NCBI GenBank assembly: GCA_964599635.1
Contig: CAZRGM010000042.1
Span: 1 to 64,000, forward strand
Length of the DNA stretch: 64,000 nucleotides
Reading direction: 5' to 3'
DNA from: WJMT01 sp964599635
GTDB taxonomy: Bacteria; Acidobacteriota; Aminicenantia; Aminicenantales; Aminicenantaceae
Below are positions 44,881 to 53,923 of this stretch, piece after piece. The position numbers and the translations under genes are program-made. The number at the start of each line of letters is the position of its first letter. The stretch's first letter is position 1. Below the pieces are notes generated by a model. It did no database searches and was not told the origin of the DNA. It saw nothing but the letters and a program-made list of their open reading frames with translations.

Positions 44881-45336
44881 CTATTTTTCTTTAAGAAGAC
44901 GCTCTAATTCCTTTTTAAACTCAACCACATCCTTAAATTCTCTGTAGACAGATGCAAATCTTACATACGCGACTTTATCAAGCTTTTTCAGCCTATCCAT
45001 CACAATCTGCCCAACTTCGGATGCGTTGATCTCTTTTCCCGGCATTTCCTGAAGCATACTCTCAATCTCTTCGACTATCTCTTCCATCTCTGAAACAGGA
45101 ACTGGTCTTTTTTCGCATGCCCTGAGTATTCCTCTTAAGAGTTTTTCAGCATCAAAGCTCTGGCGTTTGCCATCTTTTTTAATGACCATATAAGGAATTT
45201 TTTCGATTTTCTCATAGGTCGTAAATCTCTTATGACATGAAAGACATTCCCGCCTTCGCCGGATGGTCAGGCCATTCTGACTTTCCCGTGAGTCTATGAC
45301 CTTTGTCTCCTTGCCTTCACAATACGGACACTTCAT
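44881..45336 (-). CDS. nrdR: Transcriptional repressor NrdR
   Basis: NrdR represses ribonucleotide reductase genes in response to dATP/ATP. Starting at the ATG 45336 gives 151 residues, the normal family size, and begins with the zinc ribbon MKCPYC and CLSCHKRF (Cys 3, 6, 31 and 34). An ATP-cone domain follows (VIKKDGKRQSFDAEKL). This ATG overlaps the stop of the upstream gene as ATGA, supporting the choice; the longer frame to 45417 would only add unrelated residues. No reductase gene or NrdR box was found in the window. Confidence 0.95.
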   Translation of the reverse strand: MKCPYCEGKETKVIDSRESQNGLTIRRRRECLSCHKRFTTYEKIEKIPYMVIKKDGKRQSFDAEKLLRGILRACEKRPVPVSEMEEIVEEIESMLQEMPGKEINASEVGQIVMDRLKKLDKVAYVRFASVYREFKDVVEFKKELERLLKEK

Positions 45337-46361
45337 GAGTCTATTTTCTCTCCTATTTTTTTTACCTGAAACAGAGACAATTTTTCCTTCCATAATATAG
45401 CATATCCTATGACACAAGTCACGACCACCTGGAGAGAATGAATCACGATAGTCATGCCAAAAGCCTGATTGCTGTTGATATCAAAAAATGTGGTGAGTCC
45501 CAATCGGCTGAAATAATCAAATCCTCCCACCATCCCAGGCGTGGGAATAGAGGCTCCCACCATGACCATAAACGAATAAGGAACCAGGAAAAAAAAGGGA
45601 ACTGAAATATTAAAGGCAAAAAAGAACATCCAGTAAAAAAACATGATACCCAGCCACACCACAAAGGAAAAAAATATGTACAGGGACAAATCTCTGATGG
45701 AATGAAAAAATTTCAATCCTTGAATAAAGTCATCCATGATTTCCAGGACTTTGGAGGTCAGCTTCTCTGAAAAAGGCCTTAACAGGATTCTCAAAAATCT
45801 AAGGGCCTTGGCTCTAAAAAAAAACAAGGCCAGAATTAAGATAAACAGAGATAAGGCAATCCCAAGTGATATATAGCCCCATATATAAAGATTTGAATAA
45901 ATATCAGTTTCAACCGGAAAAATGGATTCATAGAGAGGTTTAGCCACTAGAAACACACCCAGTATGGTGCACATGGTAAAAAGATCAAATATTCGTTCCA
46001 CCACAATGGTCCCAACAGCATAACCTTTTCTCATGTTTTCTTTTTGGGCTAAAAAAAGAGGTCTTACCACTTCTCCTATCCGAGCCGGTACCAGCATGGT
46101 CACTGTAAATCCCACCGCATTAGCGGCAAAACGGCTGTAGAAAGAAACTCCTTTTTTCTCCTGCTTAATAAGAAAATGCCATCGTAAAGACCGGGTTACT
46201 AAATGCAGAGGGGCCAACAGAGTTGTCAGAATAAAAAATTTGATATTGATTCCGCCGAGATACCTCAGGGCTTCTTTCCAATCAACTCCTTTAAAGAAAA
46301 AAAATAGAAAAATTAAAGTGATGGCCGCCATCAAACCTGTGCGTAAATAGGATTTTTTCAT
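45333..46361 (-). CDS. Lysylphosphatidylglycerol-synthase-like flippase-domain membrane protein
   Basis: The 342-residue polytopic protein has about eight membrane spans of the LPG_synthase_TM (UPF0104/AglD2-like) family. The conserved loop VPARIGEVVRPLFLA near residue 95 and the later SIPTPGMVGGFDYF near residue 270 are the family hallmarks. Only the membrane part is present, with no aminoacyl-transferase domain, so it may move lipids or glycolipids rather than aminoacylate them. It is the first gene of the run leading into nrdR. Confidence 0.85.
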   Translation of the reverse strand: MKKSYLRTGLMAAITLIFLFFFFKGVDWKEALRYLGGINIKFFILTTLLAPLHLVTRSLRWHFLIKQEKKGVSFYSRFAANAVGFTVTMLVPARIGEVVRPLFLAQKENMRKGYAVGTIVVERIFDLFTMCTILGVFLVAKPLYESIFPVETDIYSNLYIWGYISLGIALSLFILILALFFFRAKALRFLRILLRPFSEKLTSKVLEIMDDFIQGLKFFHSIRDLSLYIFFSFVVWLGIMFFYWMFFFAFNISVPFFFLVPYSFMVMVGASIPTPGMVGGFDYFSRLGLTTFFDINSNQAFGMTIVIHSLQVVVTCVIGYAILWKEKLSLFQVKKIGEKIDS

Positions 46362-46478
46362 GACAGGTGAAAAATACTATCATCAAACAGGGGAGCTGTC
46401 AATCAGGCCAAACAGAGAAGGATTCACTGAGACAGACTTGAAAATTCAGGAAAAATTTATTATGATGAATCCCAACAC

Positions 46479-46552
46479 TGGGAAGTCGTCCAATGGTAGG
46501 ACACATGACTCTGGATCATGGAATCGGGGTTCGAATCCCTGCTTCCCAGCCA
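46479..46552 (+). tRNA. tRNA-Gln (CTG), CCA encoded
   Basis: The cloverleaf has acceptor TGGGAAG/CTTCCCA, anticodon stem CATGA/TCATG with loop CTCTGGA (anticodon CTG), T arm CGGGG-TTCGAAT-CCCTG, G73 and an encoded CCA. A terminal-inverted-repeat element begins 4 bases after the CCA. Confidence 0.95.
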
Positions 46553-46555
46553 CTA

Positions 46556-46795
46556 GGGGGACGCTCTATAAGGTACCATCCTATATCACTGTACCTGTTG
46601 GTTATTAAAAAAATATCATAAATTGCCTCCATTCAGAATTCTTCCATTTAATATAACACCACAATTCTGCAGACGTAAGTCCGTAGACAGAGCAAATCCC
46701 AACGAAGCCGGACAAGAGTTGCTTGCATTCTAGCAGTAAACCCCGTACGTAAGTGTGGGATTCTATCCTAGGGTGGTACCTTATGGGATGTCCCC
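46556..46795. mobile_element. 240-bp element with about 28-bp imperfect terminal inverted repeats (family C)
   Basis: The left end GGGGGACGCTCTATAAGGTACC(A) at 46556-46583 and the reverse complement of the right end at 46768-46795 share GGGGAC, ATAAGGTACCA and CCTA. The interior has no gene. The element abuts tRNA-Gln on one side and the GC-richer gene block on the other. It looks like a non-autonomous transposon. Confidence 0.65.
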
Positions 46796-46811
46796 ATATC
46801 TTAATTTTTTA

Positions 46812-46841
46812 TTGACATATTTTTTAGCAATCACCTAATAT
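46812..46841 (+). promoter_or_regulatory. Probable sigma-70 promoter of the polyferredoxin gene
   Basis: TTGACA at 46812-46817 and TAATAT at 46836-46841 are separated by 18 bases. The -10 box is only 11 bases before the ATG at 46853, so transcripts would have almost no leader. The promoter begins 16 bases after the family C element. Confidence 0.45.
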
Positions 46842-46852
46842 CTTAGGTGACG

Positions 46853-48244
46853 ATGGATCTATTGCGGTTCAAACTTCTCAGGCGTATCTTATCTTCCCGT
46901 TATTACCCCATTTCAGCCCAGATTTTCACTCTGATTTGCTTCGCTCTGCTTATAGCCGGGGGTCTTGCGGTTCCTCATGTCTCTGAAAAAATGGCAGGGA
47001 CGCTGCGGAACACCAACCTGGCTGCTCTTATTGTCTGGTCCTTGTGGTGGCCTCTTGTGATTATAAGTGCCGTCGTATTCGGCCGCATATGGTGTCAGGT
47101 TTGCCCCATGGAACTGGTCACCTCTTTCTTCAGTAAAATTGGACTGAAACGAAAGGTCCCCCGCTTCTTTACCTCTGGGTGGGGAATCACTATATTTTAC
47201 TCCCTGGCTCTTTTGGGATTCATCCGCACTTTTTGGGCTCACCGCTTTCCTGAACGTATGGCCCTATTCTTTCTTTTTCTCTTTGCTACGGCCGTAGTGG
47301 TTGGATTTATCTATGAGAAACGGGCCTTCTGTGATTATTTATGCCCAGTGGGACGACTGCTGGGCCTTTATTCCTGCTGCTCCATCCTTGAATGGAGAGC
47401 CAAGGATAAGGAAGTCTGTAAAAAATGTAAGACCAAAGACTGCGTCGCTCTCAAAAATGCCTATAATTTAACCGCTCGAAGCTGCACCAGCAATCTCTAT
47501 CCTCCCCAAATAAAAGACAACCGAAGCTGCCTGGTATGCACCCACTGCCTTAAAGTCTGCCCCTATCACAACCTGAGGTTCTCTCTGCGCAAGCCCATGG
47601 CTGATCTCTTCAGCTCCATGAAGCTCTCCACCTCAGAGTTTTTCCTTCTTTTCCTGGCAAGCGGATTGGCCGTATGGGAAATAAGTGAAGAATGGTCTGC
47701 CGCCGAAGAGGCCATGGTCTATATCCCGAATCATATCACCTTCTGGTTGGGCGCATCAGTAGAACTGGGCCATCTCATTCACGCCCTGGTGCTCTTTGTG
47801 GGTCTTCCCGCAGTTCTTTTCCTCATTCCGGGAATCATCGGGAAATACGTCAATAGGATATCTTTAATGGACTCATTGAAAACCTTCAGTCTTATTTTTC
47901 TTCCTGTAGTAGCCCTCACTCATATGCTTAAAGCTTTATTCCGAATAACTTCGAGACTTCCCTACTATGCCCAGGCTGTTAAAGACCCTATCGGATACAA
48001 AACCGCTGAACTTCTTCTCTCCGGAGATCTCTCTCTCAGCAAGCATCTGCCCTTTCTTTTTTCTCCCTATCTCAGCGCTTTAGCTCTCTTGATCTTTGCC
48101 GGGGCCCTGGTGGTGGTGTGGCTCATCGGGATCAAAAGCCCGACATTTAAATCCTTAAAGAGGACAGGGAAAATTCCCTATGTGGCTGCGGCTTTGTTTT
48201 ACTGTCTGATTCTCATAACCGCCACAGTCTTTGCCCGTTTTTAA
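46853..48244 (+). CDS. Membrane polyferredoxin (NapH/NosR/CcoG-like 4Fe-4S protein)
   Basis: The protein of about 463 residues has several membrane spans and four cysteine clusters: WCQVCPMEL, FCDYLCPVG, CKKCKTKDC and a ferredoxin-like CLVCTHCLKVCPY. This suggests inner-membrane electron transfer, probably from quinol to a partner reductase; none is encoded next to it. The C-terminal half has more helices with His residues (HITFWLGASVELGHLIH). I chose the ATG 46853; an in-frame GTG at 46847 is possible. The gene and the following two are visibly richer in GC than their surroundings. Confidence 0.82.
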   Translation: MDLLRFKLLRRILSSRYYPISAQIFTLICFALLIAGGLAVPHVSEKMAGTLRNTNLAALIVWSLWWPLVIISAVVFGRIWCQVCPMELVTSFFSKIGLKRKVPRFFTSGWGITIFYSLALLGFIRTFWAHRFPERMALFFLFLFATAVVVGFIYEKRAFCDYLCPVGRLLGLYSCCSILEWRAKDKEVCKKCKTKDCVALKNAYNLTARSCTSNLYPPQIKDNRSCLVCTHCLKVCPYHNLRFSLRKPMADLFSSMKLSTSEFFLLFLASGLAVWEISEEWSAAEEAMVYIPNHITFWLGASVELGHLIHALVLFVGLPAVLFLIPGIIGKYVNRISLMDSLKTFSLIFLPVVALTHMLKALFRITSRLPYYAQAVKDPIGYKTAELLLSGDLSLSKHLPFLFSPYLSALALLIFAGALVVVWLIGIKSPTFKSLKRTGKIPYVAAALFYCLILITATVFARF

Positions 48245-48661
48245 TCCTGTTTCCTTGTGATTCTCCGTATTTAATCCCTGTCAAAAGTTTACTTGTTTTA
48301 CTCAATGCTACGAATTCCACTTTTTGTATCTATATCTTCCTGGATGGCTCTTCTTTCCTGCTTATCATTACCTGTGTCCTTTCATGAGCTTTCCCACGGT
48401 CAACCCTGTAGATTCCCTTCGATATGAGTGAATAACTGATTTTATTTTTGGCCAAAGATCTCATGCTTTTTTCAAACTTAACTCAGTCTGACAGCAGAGA
48501 AAAAGGTTTCTGGTTGACCGATCTCATTTTTTATGTGTATGATGGATGGCGCAGCGGCACAGAGAGAAAAAATGGGATGAAATTCACCCTAAGAAGAAAA
48601 GCCCCTCGAAGGTTTCGGCCGCTGAGAGAAAGGATTATAACCCATTTTGAGGAGGTATTTG
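48245..48661. other. Intergenic stretch without a supported gene
   Basis: A 73-codon plus-strand frame from a TTG at 48448 overlaps the start of the aminotransferase and ends in a basic string (LRRKAPRRFRPLRERI). It lacks a ribosome binding site and I do not call it. The rest shows no frame, strong hairpin or promoter that I can support. Confidence 0.5.
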
Positions 48662-50044
48662 ATGATTAGCGAAGAGGAATTGAAAAAACTCTCCTTTAAA
48701 GGAGCTCCCCGGATAAAGGTAATCCCTCCAGGACCAAAATCTAAGGAAATCCTCTCCTATCAGATGGAACATGAAAGCTCAGCCGTCAGCTATCCGAGGG
48801 GTATGCCCATGGCTCTGCGGCGAGGCCGTGGAGCAACCCTTGAAGACGTGGATGGAAATATCTATATAGATATGTTCGGCGGAGCCGGAGTTATGGCCGT
48901 CGGACACGGGCATCCAGTGGTTCTGAAAGCAGCCCATGAACAGATCGATCAGATCACACACACTCTGGATATTCCCACACCGACAAGGGAAAAAATGGTC
49001 GAGGTCATACAGAAGCTCCTGCCCAAAGAACTGAACCGCATTTTCTTCGGAGGTCCGACAGGTTCGGATGCGGTTGAACAGGCCATCAAGCTGGCCCGCT
49101 ACAACACAGGGCGGAACAGCATCATTGCCTTTGAAGGAGCCTACCACGGCATGACCGGGATTTCTTTGGCATTGACCTGTGACAGCCGTCACCGGGAAGG
49201 CATCGGCCAGCTTGCACCGGATGTGCACTTCATTCCTTATCCTTACACATATCGAAATCCCTTTGGATGCCCTGATGACGAAGTAGACCTTCGGTCAGCG
49301 GAAAACTTGGATCGGGTTCTTTCCGACAGCCGCTCAGGCTACTTAAAGCCGGCCGCTGTCATTCTCGAATCAGTCCAGGGTGAAGGAGGAACCATAATTC
49401 CCACAACCCGCTTCATGAAGCGGGTTCGGGAGATCTGCAATAAACATGATGTGCTGATGATCTGCGATGAGATCCAGGCCGGTCTCGGTCGAACCGGAAA
49501 GATGTTTGCTTTTGAACACTTCGATATTGTTCCGGATATCGTCACCTTAAGCAAAGCCCTCGGCGGGATCGGATTTCCCATCTCAGCAATGGCCTATAAA
49601 GATAAATTGAATACGCTGCCGGCTGGGAAGAGTATCGGAACCTTCAGGGGGAATATGATTGCTTTCGCTGCCGGCGCTGCCGCCTTGAATTGGATGGCAG
49701 AGAATCAAATTCCAGAACGAGCGCTGGAATTGGGGAAAAAAGCAATGGTGCCGCTGAAAAAATTGGAATCTGAAAGCGCTATAGTGGGCGAAGTGCGCGG
49801 GATCGGACTGATGATGGCGATTGAGATGGTTAAGGATAAAAGGAGCAAAGAACCTTCAGCTGAGCATGCACAGATGGTCCGTAAAGTCGGGCATCAGCGT
49901 GGGGTCATGATTGAGGTGGGAGGGCACTACGACAACGTGGCCAGAATGCTGCCGCCGCTGGTGATAACCGAGAAATATCTTATGAAAGGGATCCATATCC
50001 TCAGCGGCGTAATCAGGAATATTGAAGCGGGGAAGCCCTCCTAG
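48662..50044 (+). CDS. Class III PLP-dependent aminotransferase
   Basis: The start is set at the ATG 48662, with GAGGAGG 6 bases upstream; the frame is open 15 bases further to a TTG. The 460-residue protein has the class III hallmarks: GSDAVEQAIKLAR, AYHGMTGISLAL, ICDEIQAGLGRTG with the PLP-contacting Asp, and the Schiff-base Lys in TLSKALGGIGFP near residue 297. Related enzymes use ornithine, 4-aminobutyrate, 2,4-diaminobutyrate or other omega-amino acids. The neighbouring homoserine dehydrogenase hints at aspartate-semialdehyde chemistry, but the substrate cannot be fixed from sequence. Confidence 0.88.
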   Translation: MISEEELKKLSFKGAPRIKVIPPGPKSKEILSYQMEHESSAVSYPRGMPMALRRGRGATLEDVDGNIYIDMFGGAGVMAVGHGHPVVLKAAHEQIDQITHTLDIPTPTREKMVEVIQKLLPKELNRIFFGGPTGSDAVEQAIKLARYNTGRNSIIAFEGAYHGMTGISLALTCDSRHREGIGQLAPDVHFIPYPYTYRNPFGCPDDEVDLRSAENLDRVLSDSRSGYLKPAAVILESVQGEGGTIIPTTRFMKRVREICNKHDVLMICDEIQAGLGRTGKMFAFEHFDIVPDIVTLSKALGGIGFPISAMAYKDKLNTLPAGKSIGTFRGNMIAFAAGAAALNWMAENQIPERALELGKKAMVPLKKLESESAIVGEVRGIGLMMAIEMVKDKRSKEPSAEHAQMVRKVGHQRGVMIEVGGHYDNVARMLPPLVITEKYLMKGIHILSGVIRNIEAGKPS

Positions 50045-50178
50045 AGAGGTGGGATTCTTTATTCAGGAATACCAGGGTTGATGGATGAACATCATCAGAG
50101 ATTATTTTAATAAAAAAAACATGAGGATTATCTCATTTTCTCTGTTTACAAATAATTTTAATCCTTATAGGGCTTGGG

Positions 50179-50184
50179 TATAAT
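50179..50184 (+). promoter_or_regulatory. Possible -10 box for a near-leaderless hom transcript
   Basis: A perfect TATAAT lies 6 bases before the ATG of the homoserine dehydrogenase gene. No well-spaced -35 box (TTTACA is 28 bases away) and no clear Shine-Dalgarno sequence are present, so transcription could start at or beside the ATG. Confidence 0.3.
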
Positions 50185-50190
50185 GGATTC

Positions 50191-51216
50191 ATGACAAAAG
50201 TGAATATTCTTCTTGTGGGATTTGGGAATGTAGGGCGGGAGTTCGTCCGGCTTGTGGAAGACAAAAAGGATCGGCTCAGGTATGACTATGGTTTAAATCC
50301 CATTTGGCTGACTCTTTTCCGCCGGCAGACAAGGTGGGATATCCCCCGGGACATAAACATCCTTCCCCTGATCACAAGGTACTCAAGTTCCCTGTTCCAT
50401 TCCCTGCAAACTGGGAGCATTCAGGATGACCTGAAGCTTTTTTTTCAAACGGCTTCTCCTGGTGTACTTGTTGACTGCTCGGTGTCGGACCACCGGACGG
50501 GAAAGCCCGGATATGATATCTGGAAATGGGCCTTAGAAGCGGGATGGCATGTGGTGACAGCCAGCAAGGGACCTCTCGTTTATGACTTTAAAGGGCTCAA
50601 GGACCTGGCACAAAAAAACGGTTGTCAGATTGGGATCAGCGGTGCAACGGCAGCCGCTCTTCCCACCGTAGACCTGGCCCGTTACGCCCTGGCCGGAACA
50701 GAGATCCGGCGCATCGAAGGGATCCTCAACGGGACCTCTAATTTCGTGCTTACCCGCATGAGTGAGGGCGGGTCTTATGCCAAGGCTGTAAAAGAAGCAC
50801 AGGCCAAAGGGATCGCCGAGCCGGATCCAAGTATGGATGTCAAAGGCTGGGACACGGCTTTCAAGATCCTGCTCATCACCAATGCTGTCCTTGGGACAGC
50901 CTACTGCCTGGAGGATGTAGCAGTCACTGGAATCGAAACCATCACTCCTGAGGAATTAAAAGTGGCTTCAAAAGGCGTCCGCCGGTTCAAACTGCTCGGA
51001 CGTTATGAAAAAATGGATAAAAGAGGAATTCTGGAAGTGGCACCCAAAGCTTTGGATCCATCCCATCCGCTCTATCCTGTTACAGGAAGCGAAAAAGGCA
51101 TCACTTTTGAGACGGATACCATGGGAACCATAACCCTCACAGGCGGACGGTCCAGCCCGGTCGGGGCAGCGGCTGCCCTTCTCAAGGATCTGATCAACAT
51201 CTATCACAGCACCTGA
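50191..51216 (+). CDS. hom: Homoserine dehydrogenase
   Basis: The enzyme reduces aspartate semialdehyde to homoserine for threonine and methionine synthesis. The 341-residue protein has an N-terminal dinucleotide fold (LLVGFGNVGREFVRLV), VVTASKGPL with the conserved Lys near 124, the family signature EGILNGTSNFVLTRM, and DPSMDVKGWDTAFK with the catalytic Lys near 216. There is no C-terminal ACT domain, so feedback control by threonine of the usual type is unlikely. It follows the class III aminotransferase in the same orientation with about 145 bases between them. Confidence 0.92.
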   Translation: MTKVNILLVGFGNVGREFVRLVEDKKDRLRYDYGLNPIWLTLFRRQTRWDIPRDINILPLITRYSSSLFHSLQTGSIQDDLKLFFQTASPGVLVDCSVSDHRTGKPGYDIWKWALEAGWHVVTASKGPLVYDFKGLKDLAQKNGCQIGISGATAAALPTVDLARYALAGTEIRRIEGILNGTSNFVLTRMSEGGSYAKAVKEAQAKGIAEPDPSMDVKGWDTAFKILLITNAVLGTAYCLEDVAVTGIETITPEELKVASKGVRRFKLLGRYEKMDKRGILEVAPKALDPSHPLYPVTGSEKGITFETDTMGTITLTGGRSSPVGAAAALLKDLINIYHST

Positions 51217-51264
51217 TGACGATATCTTTCCATAGACAACTCCTCTTAAACAGCTTTTGTCTGG

Positions 51265-53627
51265 TCATCTCTTGATCATGCGGACTCCGAATACAGGGCC
51301 GGCCGTATTTCCGGGCTGCGCTTTAAATGTCACGGTGACCTTCTCTTTTTCAAATGTCAGTTTATCAGGAATATCGTAGACCACATTGATGAAATATCCG
51401 TCTTTTTTATTGGAAATATTTTCGGTGGCGATCACCTCTCCTTCTACCAGAATGTCAAAAGTTTTCGAACCTGGATAACCTCCCCAATAATCCACCGCTA
51501 ACGCCATGGGCTGTCCTTTAAAGACTTTAAGGTCATAAGAAAACCAACCTTCTCCAGATTCTCGGTATCTCCTCCTTTGGAAAAATCCTACCCGGGCCTT
51601 CTCTCCTTTGAAACGATGTTCTCTTTCCAGCTCCCTTTCCCCAGGCTGAACAAAGTCTACGGTTATTTTTTCCAACATCTTTTTTCGTTCCGCTTCCTGC
51701 TGATAAGCCTTCTGCCTCTGTTTCCATGACTGCTCGGACAATAAGTCCCAATATATGGAATAACGTCGCTCATGGGTTTTATAAAAAGGTTTGAGCACGA
51801 TATCTCTCGGTCGCCCCACATTTTTCGTTTTAAAAGTATTTGACTTCCCCTGAATCGGTTCAGTCCAGTGAGAAGGATTTCGATCCTGAGTCATAAACAC
51901 AGGGACATACATACTGTCCTCAGCGTCAGGGGGTCTTCCACAGGTCCCAGGTCTCCGGCCAGCACCAAGGGCCCATACAGGACAGCTGCCCGGTTTTCAT
52001 CATCCGGCATGGCTTCTAAGCGGAGAGTGAAGGGTATTTCAACTTCAACCTGATCTCCGTTTTTCCATCTGCGGTGCAAAGTCACAAAAGAGCCGGGTTC
52101 CCCATCTGCTTTCTGACTTTCCCCATTCACCTTGATCTGGATCCCTTTCTCCGCCCAATATGGGTAACGAACCTGAAGGGTAAGAGCCACTGATTTTTCA
52201 CAGAGAAACTCCAACGTAACCTTTGGCTCTTCTGGATATTTTGTGATCTGGCGAAGCTTCAGGCCTTTTTCCTCCCAATTGAGTTCAGAGGAAATGAACT
52301 GAAATAAAAAAAGTTCTTTATCATTATGAAAATAAATATTCCGGCTGTATTTGGAGTGATTCTCCATCCCTGTGCCTACACAACAGGTAAACCAGAAGGG
52401 ATCCTGATAAACCTTATACCCGCCCATGGCAAGGGAAAGATTATAGATCACTCTCCCATCTTCAGGGTGCTGAGAGGAAAGAATATGGTTAAAAAGAGCT
52501 CTCTCATAAAAATCACTGACCGGGGCTTTGGCTTCCCACATGAAAAGATGACGGGAAAGTTTCAGCATATTGTAGACATTGCAGGTCTCCGTGGTCCCCT
52601 GGCTTAACCGGTCTCTTAGTTTATCCGGTTCCCCAAAGTATTCATGGTTACCGTTTCCTCCTGTCACATAAGAGTGATGGTTTGACACCCGGTCCCAGAA
52701 AAATTGGGCGGTCTCCTGGTACTTTTCATTTCCGGTCAGTTCATACAGCCGAGCCAAACCAATGAGTTTGGGAATTTGAGTATTTGCATGTTTCCCAGAT
52801 AAAATATCTTTCCCCTCGGCCAATGGATCTAGAACGGCTCTGTGGTAAAACCGTAAGGCCATCTTCAAATAGCGTTTATCTTGAGTATCGGCATATAGAT
52901 TTGTCAGGGCTTCATTGATTCCTCCGTGTTCACAGCTCAACATCTCCTGAAAATGTTCATCGCTCAATCCCATGACCACACTCTCCAGCCAGTCAGCAAA
53001 CCTCTTTTGGATTTCCAAAGCTTTTTCGCTACCACAGAGATGATAGGCATCATTTAATCCAGAGAGCACCTTGTGCTGAGTGTAAAAAGGGGCCCAAATG
53101 CCGTTTAAATTAAAGGCTTTGGCCCGAATATCACCCTGGGCAATTTCTTCCTCAAAAATGCGCTTCCCTTCAGGAAAAGCTCCGATATATCCGTCACCGT
53201 CTGCTTCCTGACAGGCACTCAGTTCATCAACTATATAATTGACCCGCTCAAGAAAACGGGGATCTCCCGTGGTTTTATACATGAGTGAGCAGGCACTCAG
53301 ATGATGTCCAAGACTGTGTCCAGCCAGAGTATCATCCTCCCAACCGTGGTAATGCTCAGCTTTCGGTTTAAGCCCGGATTCTTTGCGAAACTTGGCCAGC
53401 AAGCGGTCCGGTTCATAATTGAGCAAAGACTGGATATTAAGTTCCACAGCATGCTTGAAAGGACCCTCCAGAAGTTTCACTTCGTCAAGCTCAAAAGGGA
53501 GAGCCATGAATCTGATCACTTCCGGACCTTCCGTGATTATTTTTTCATCTGTCAGTTCTTTTGGAGAACAGCAGAAAGATGTCATTAAAATGAAACCTAG
53601 ACTCATAATTAAAACTTTTTGCCTCAT
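51265..53627 (-). pseudogene. GH127-type (DUF1680) glycoside hydrolase, frameshifted near the 3' end
   Basis: The first frame (53627 to 51891) encodes an exported protein with a lipoprotein-like leader. It has the DUF1680 core of beta-L-arabinofuranosidase-like enzymes, for example HYHGWEDDTLAGHSLGHHLS, FTCCVGTGMENHSKYS and AAVLYGPLVLAGDLG. It then derails as PLTLRTVCMSLCL and stops. The second frame (51912 to 51265) continues the expected C-terminal domain (MYVPVFMTQDRNPSHW, GRPRDIVLKPFYKTHERRYS). At the C5 run (G5 at 51929-51933 on the plus strand) one extra C would restore EDPPDAEDSMYVPVF and join the frames into about 785 residues. It is either a real inactivating frameshift or a homopolymer sequencing error. 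Confidence 0.85.
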
Positions 53628-53923
53628 AAAGTTCCTCTCCTTTTTATTTAAATGATAATGTTATATGTCTGTTTTACAAAAAATTCACTTCATAACACCT
53701 TTTTTCCTCCCGATGGCTTTCTTCATGAGGACCAAAGGAATGGTTCGGGATCTCCCTTGTATTATTTTCATTATTAAGAATAACAATCCAAAAAATTATA
53801 CAAAATTTAAAAATAAAAATAAAAAATCGGTTCCTATCCATATAAATCCCTGAGAATCATGGAACAGGTTTAAGACTGTGTTTTGAGAAAGCCCTTCTTC
53901 TAGTGTCAACCAGCTGAACTGAT

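Noticed and set aside
48448..48669. 73-codon frame before the aminotransferase
   Set aside because: It has a TTG start without ribosome binding site, overlaps the well-supported ATG 48662 and its Shine-Dalgarno sequence, and shows no recognisable domain.
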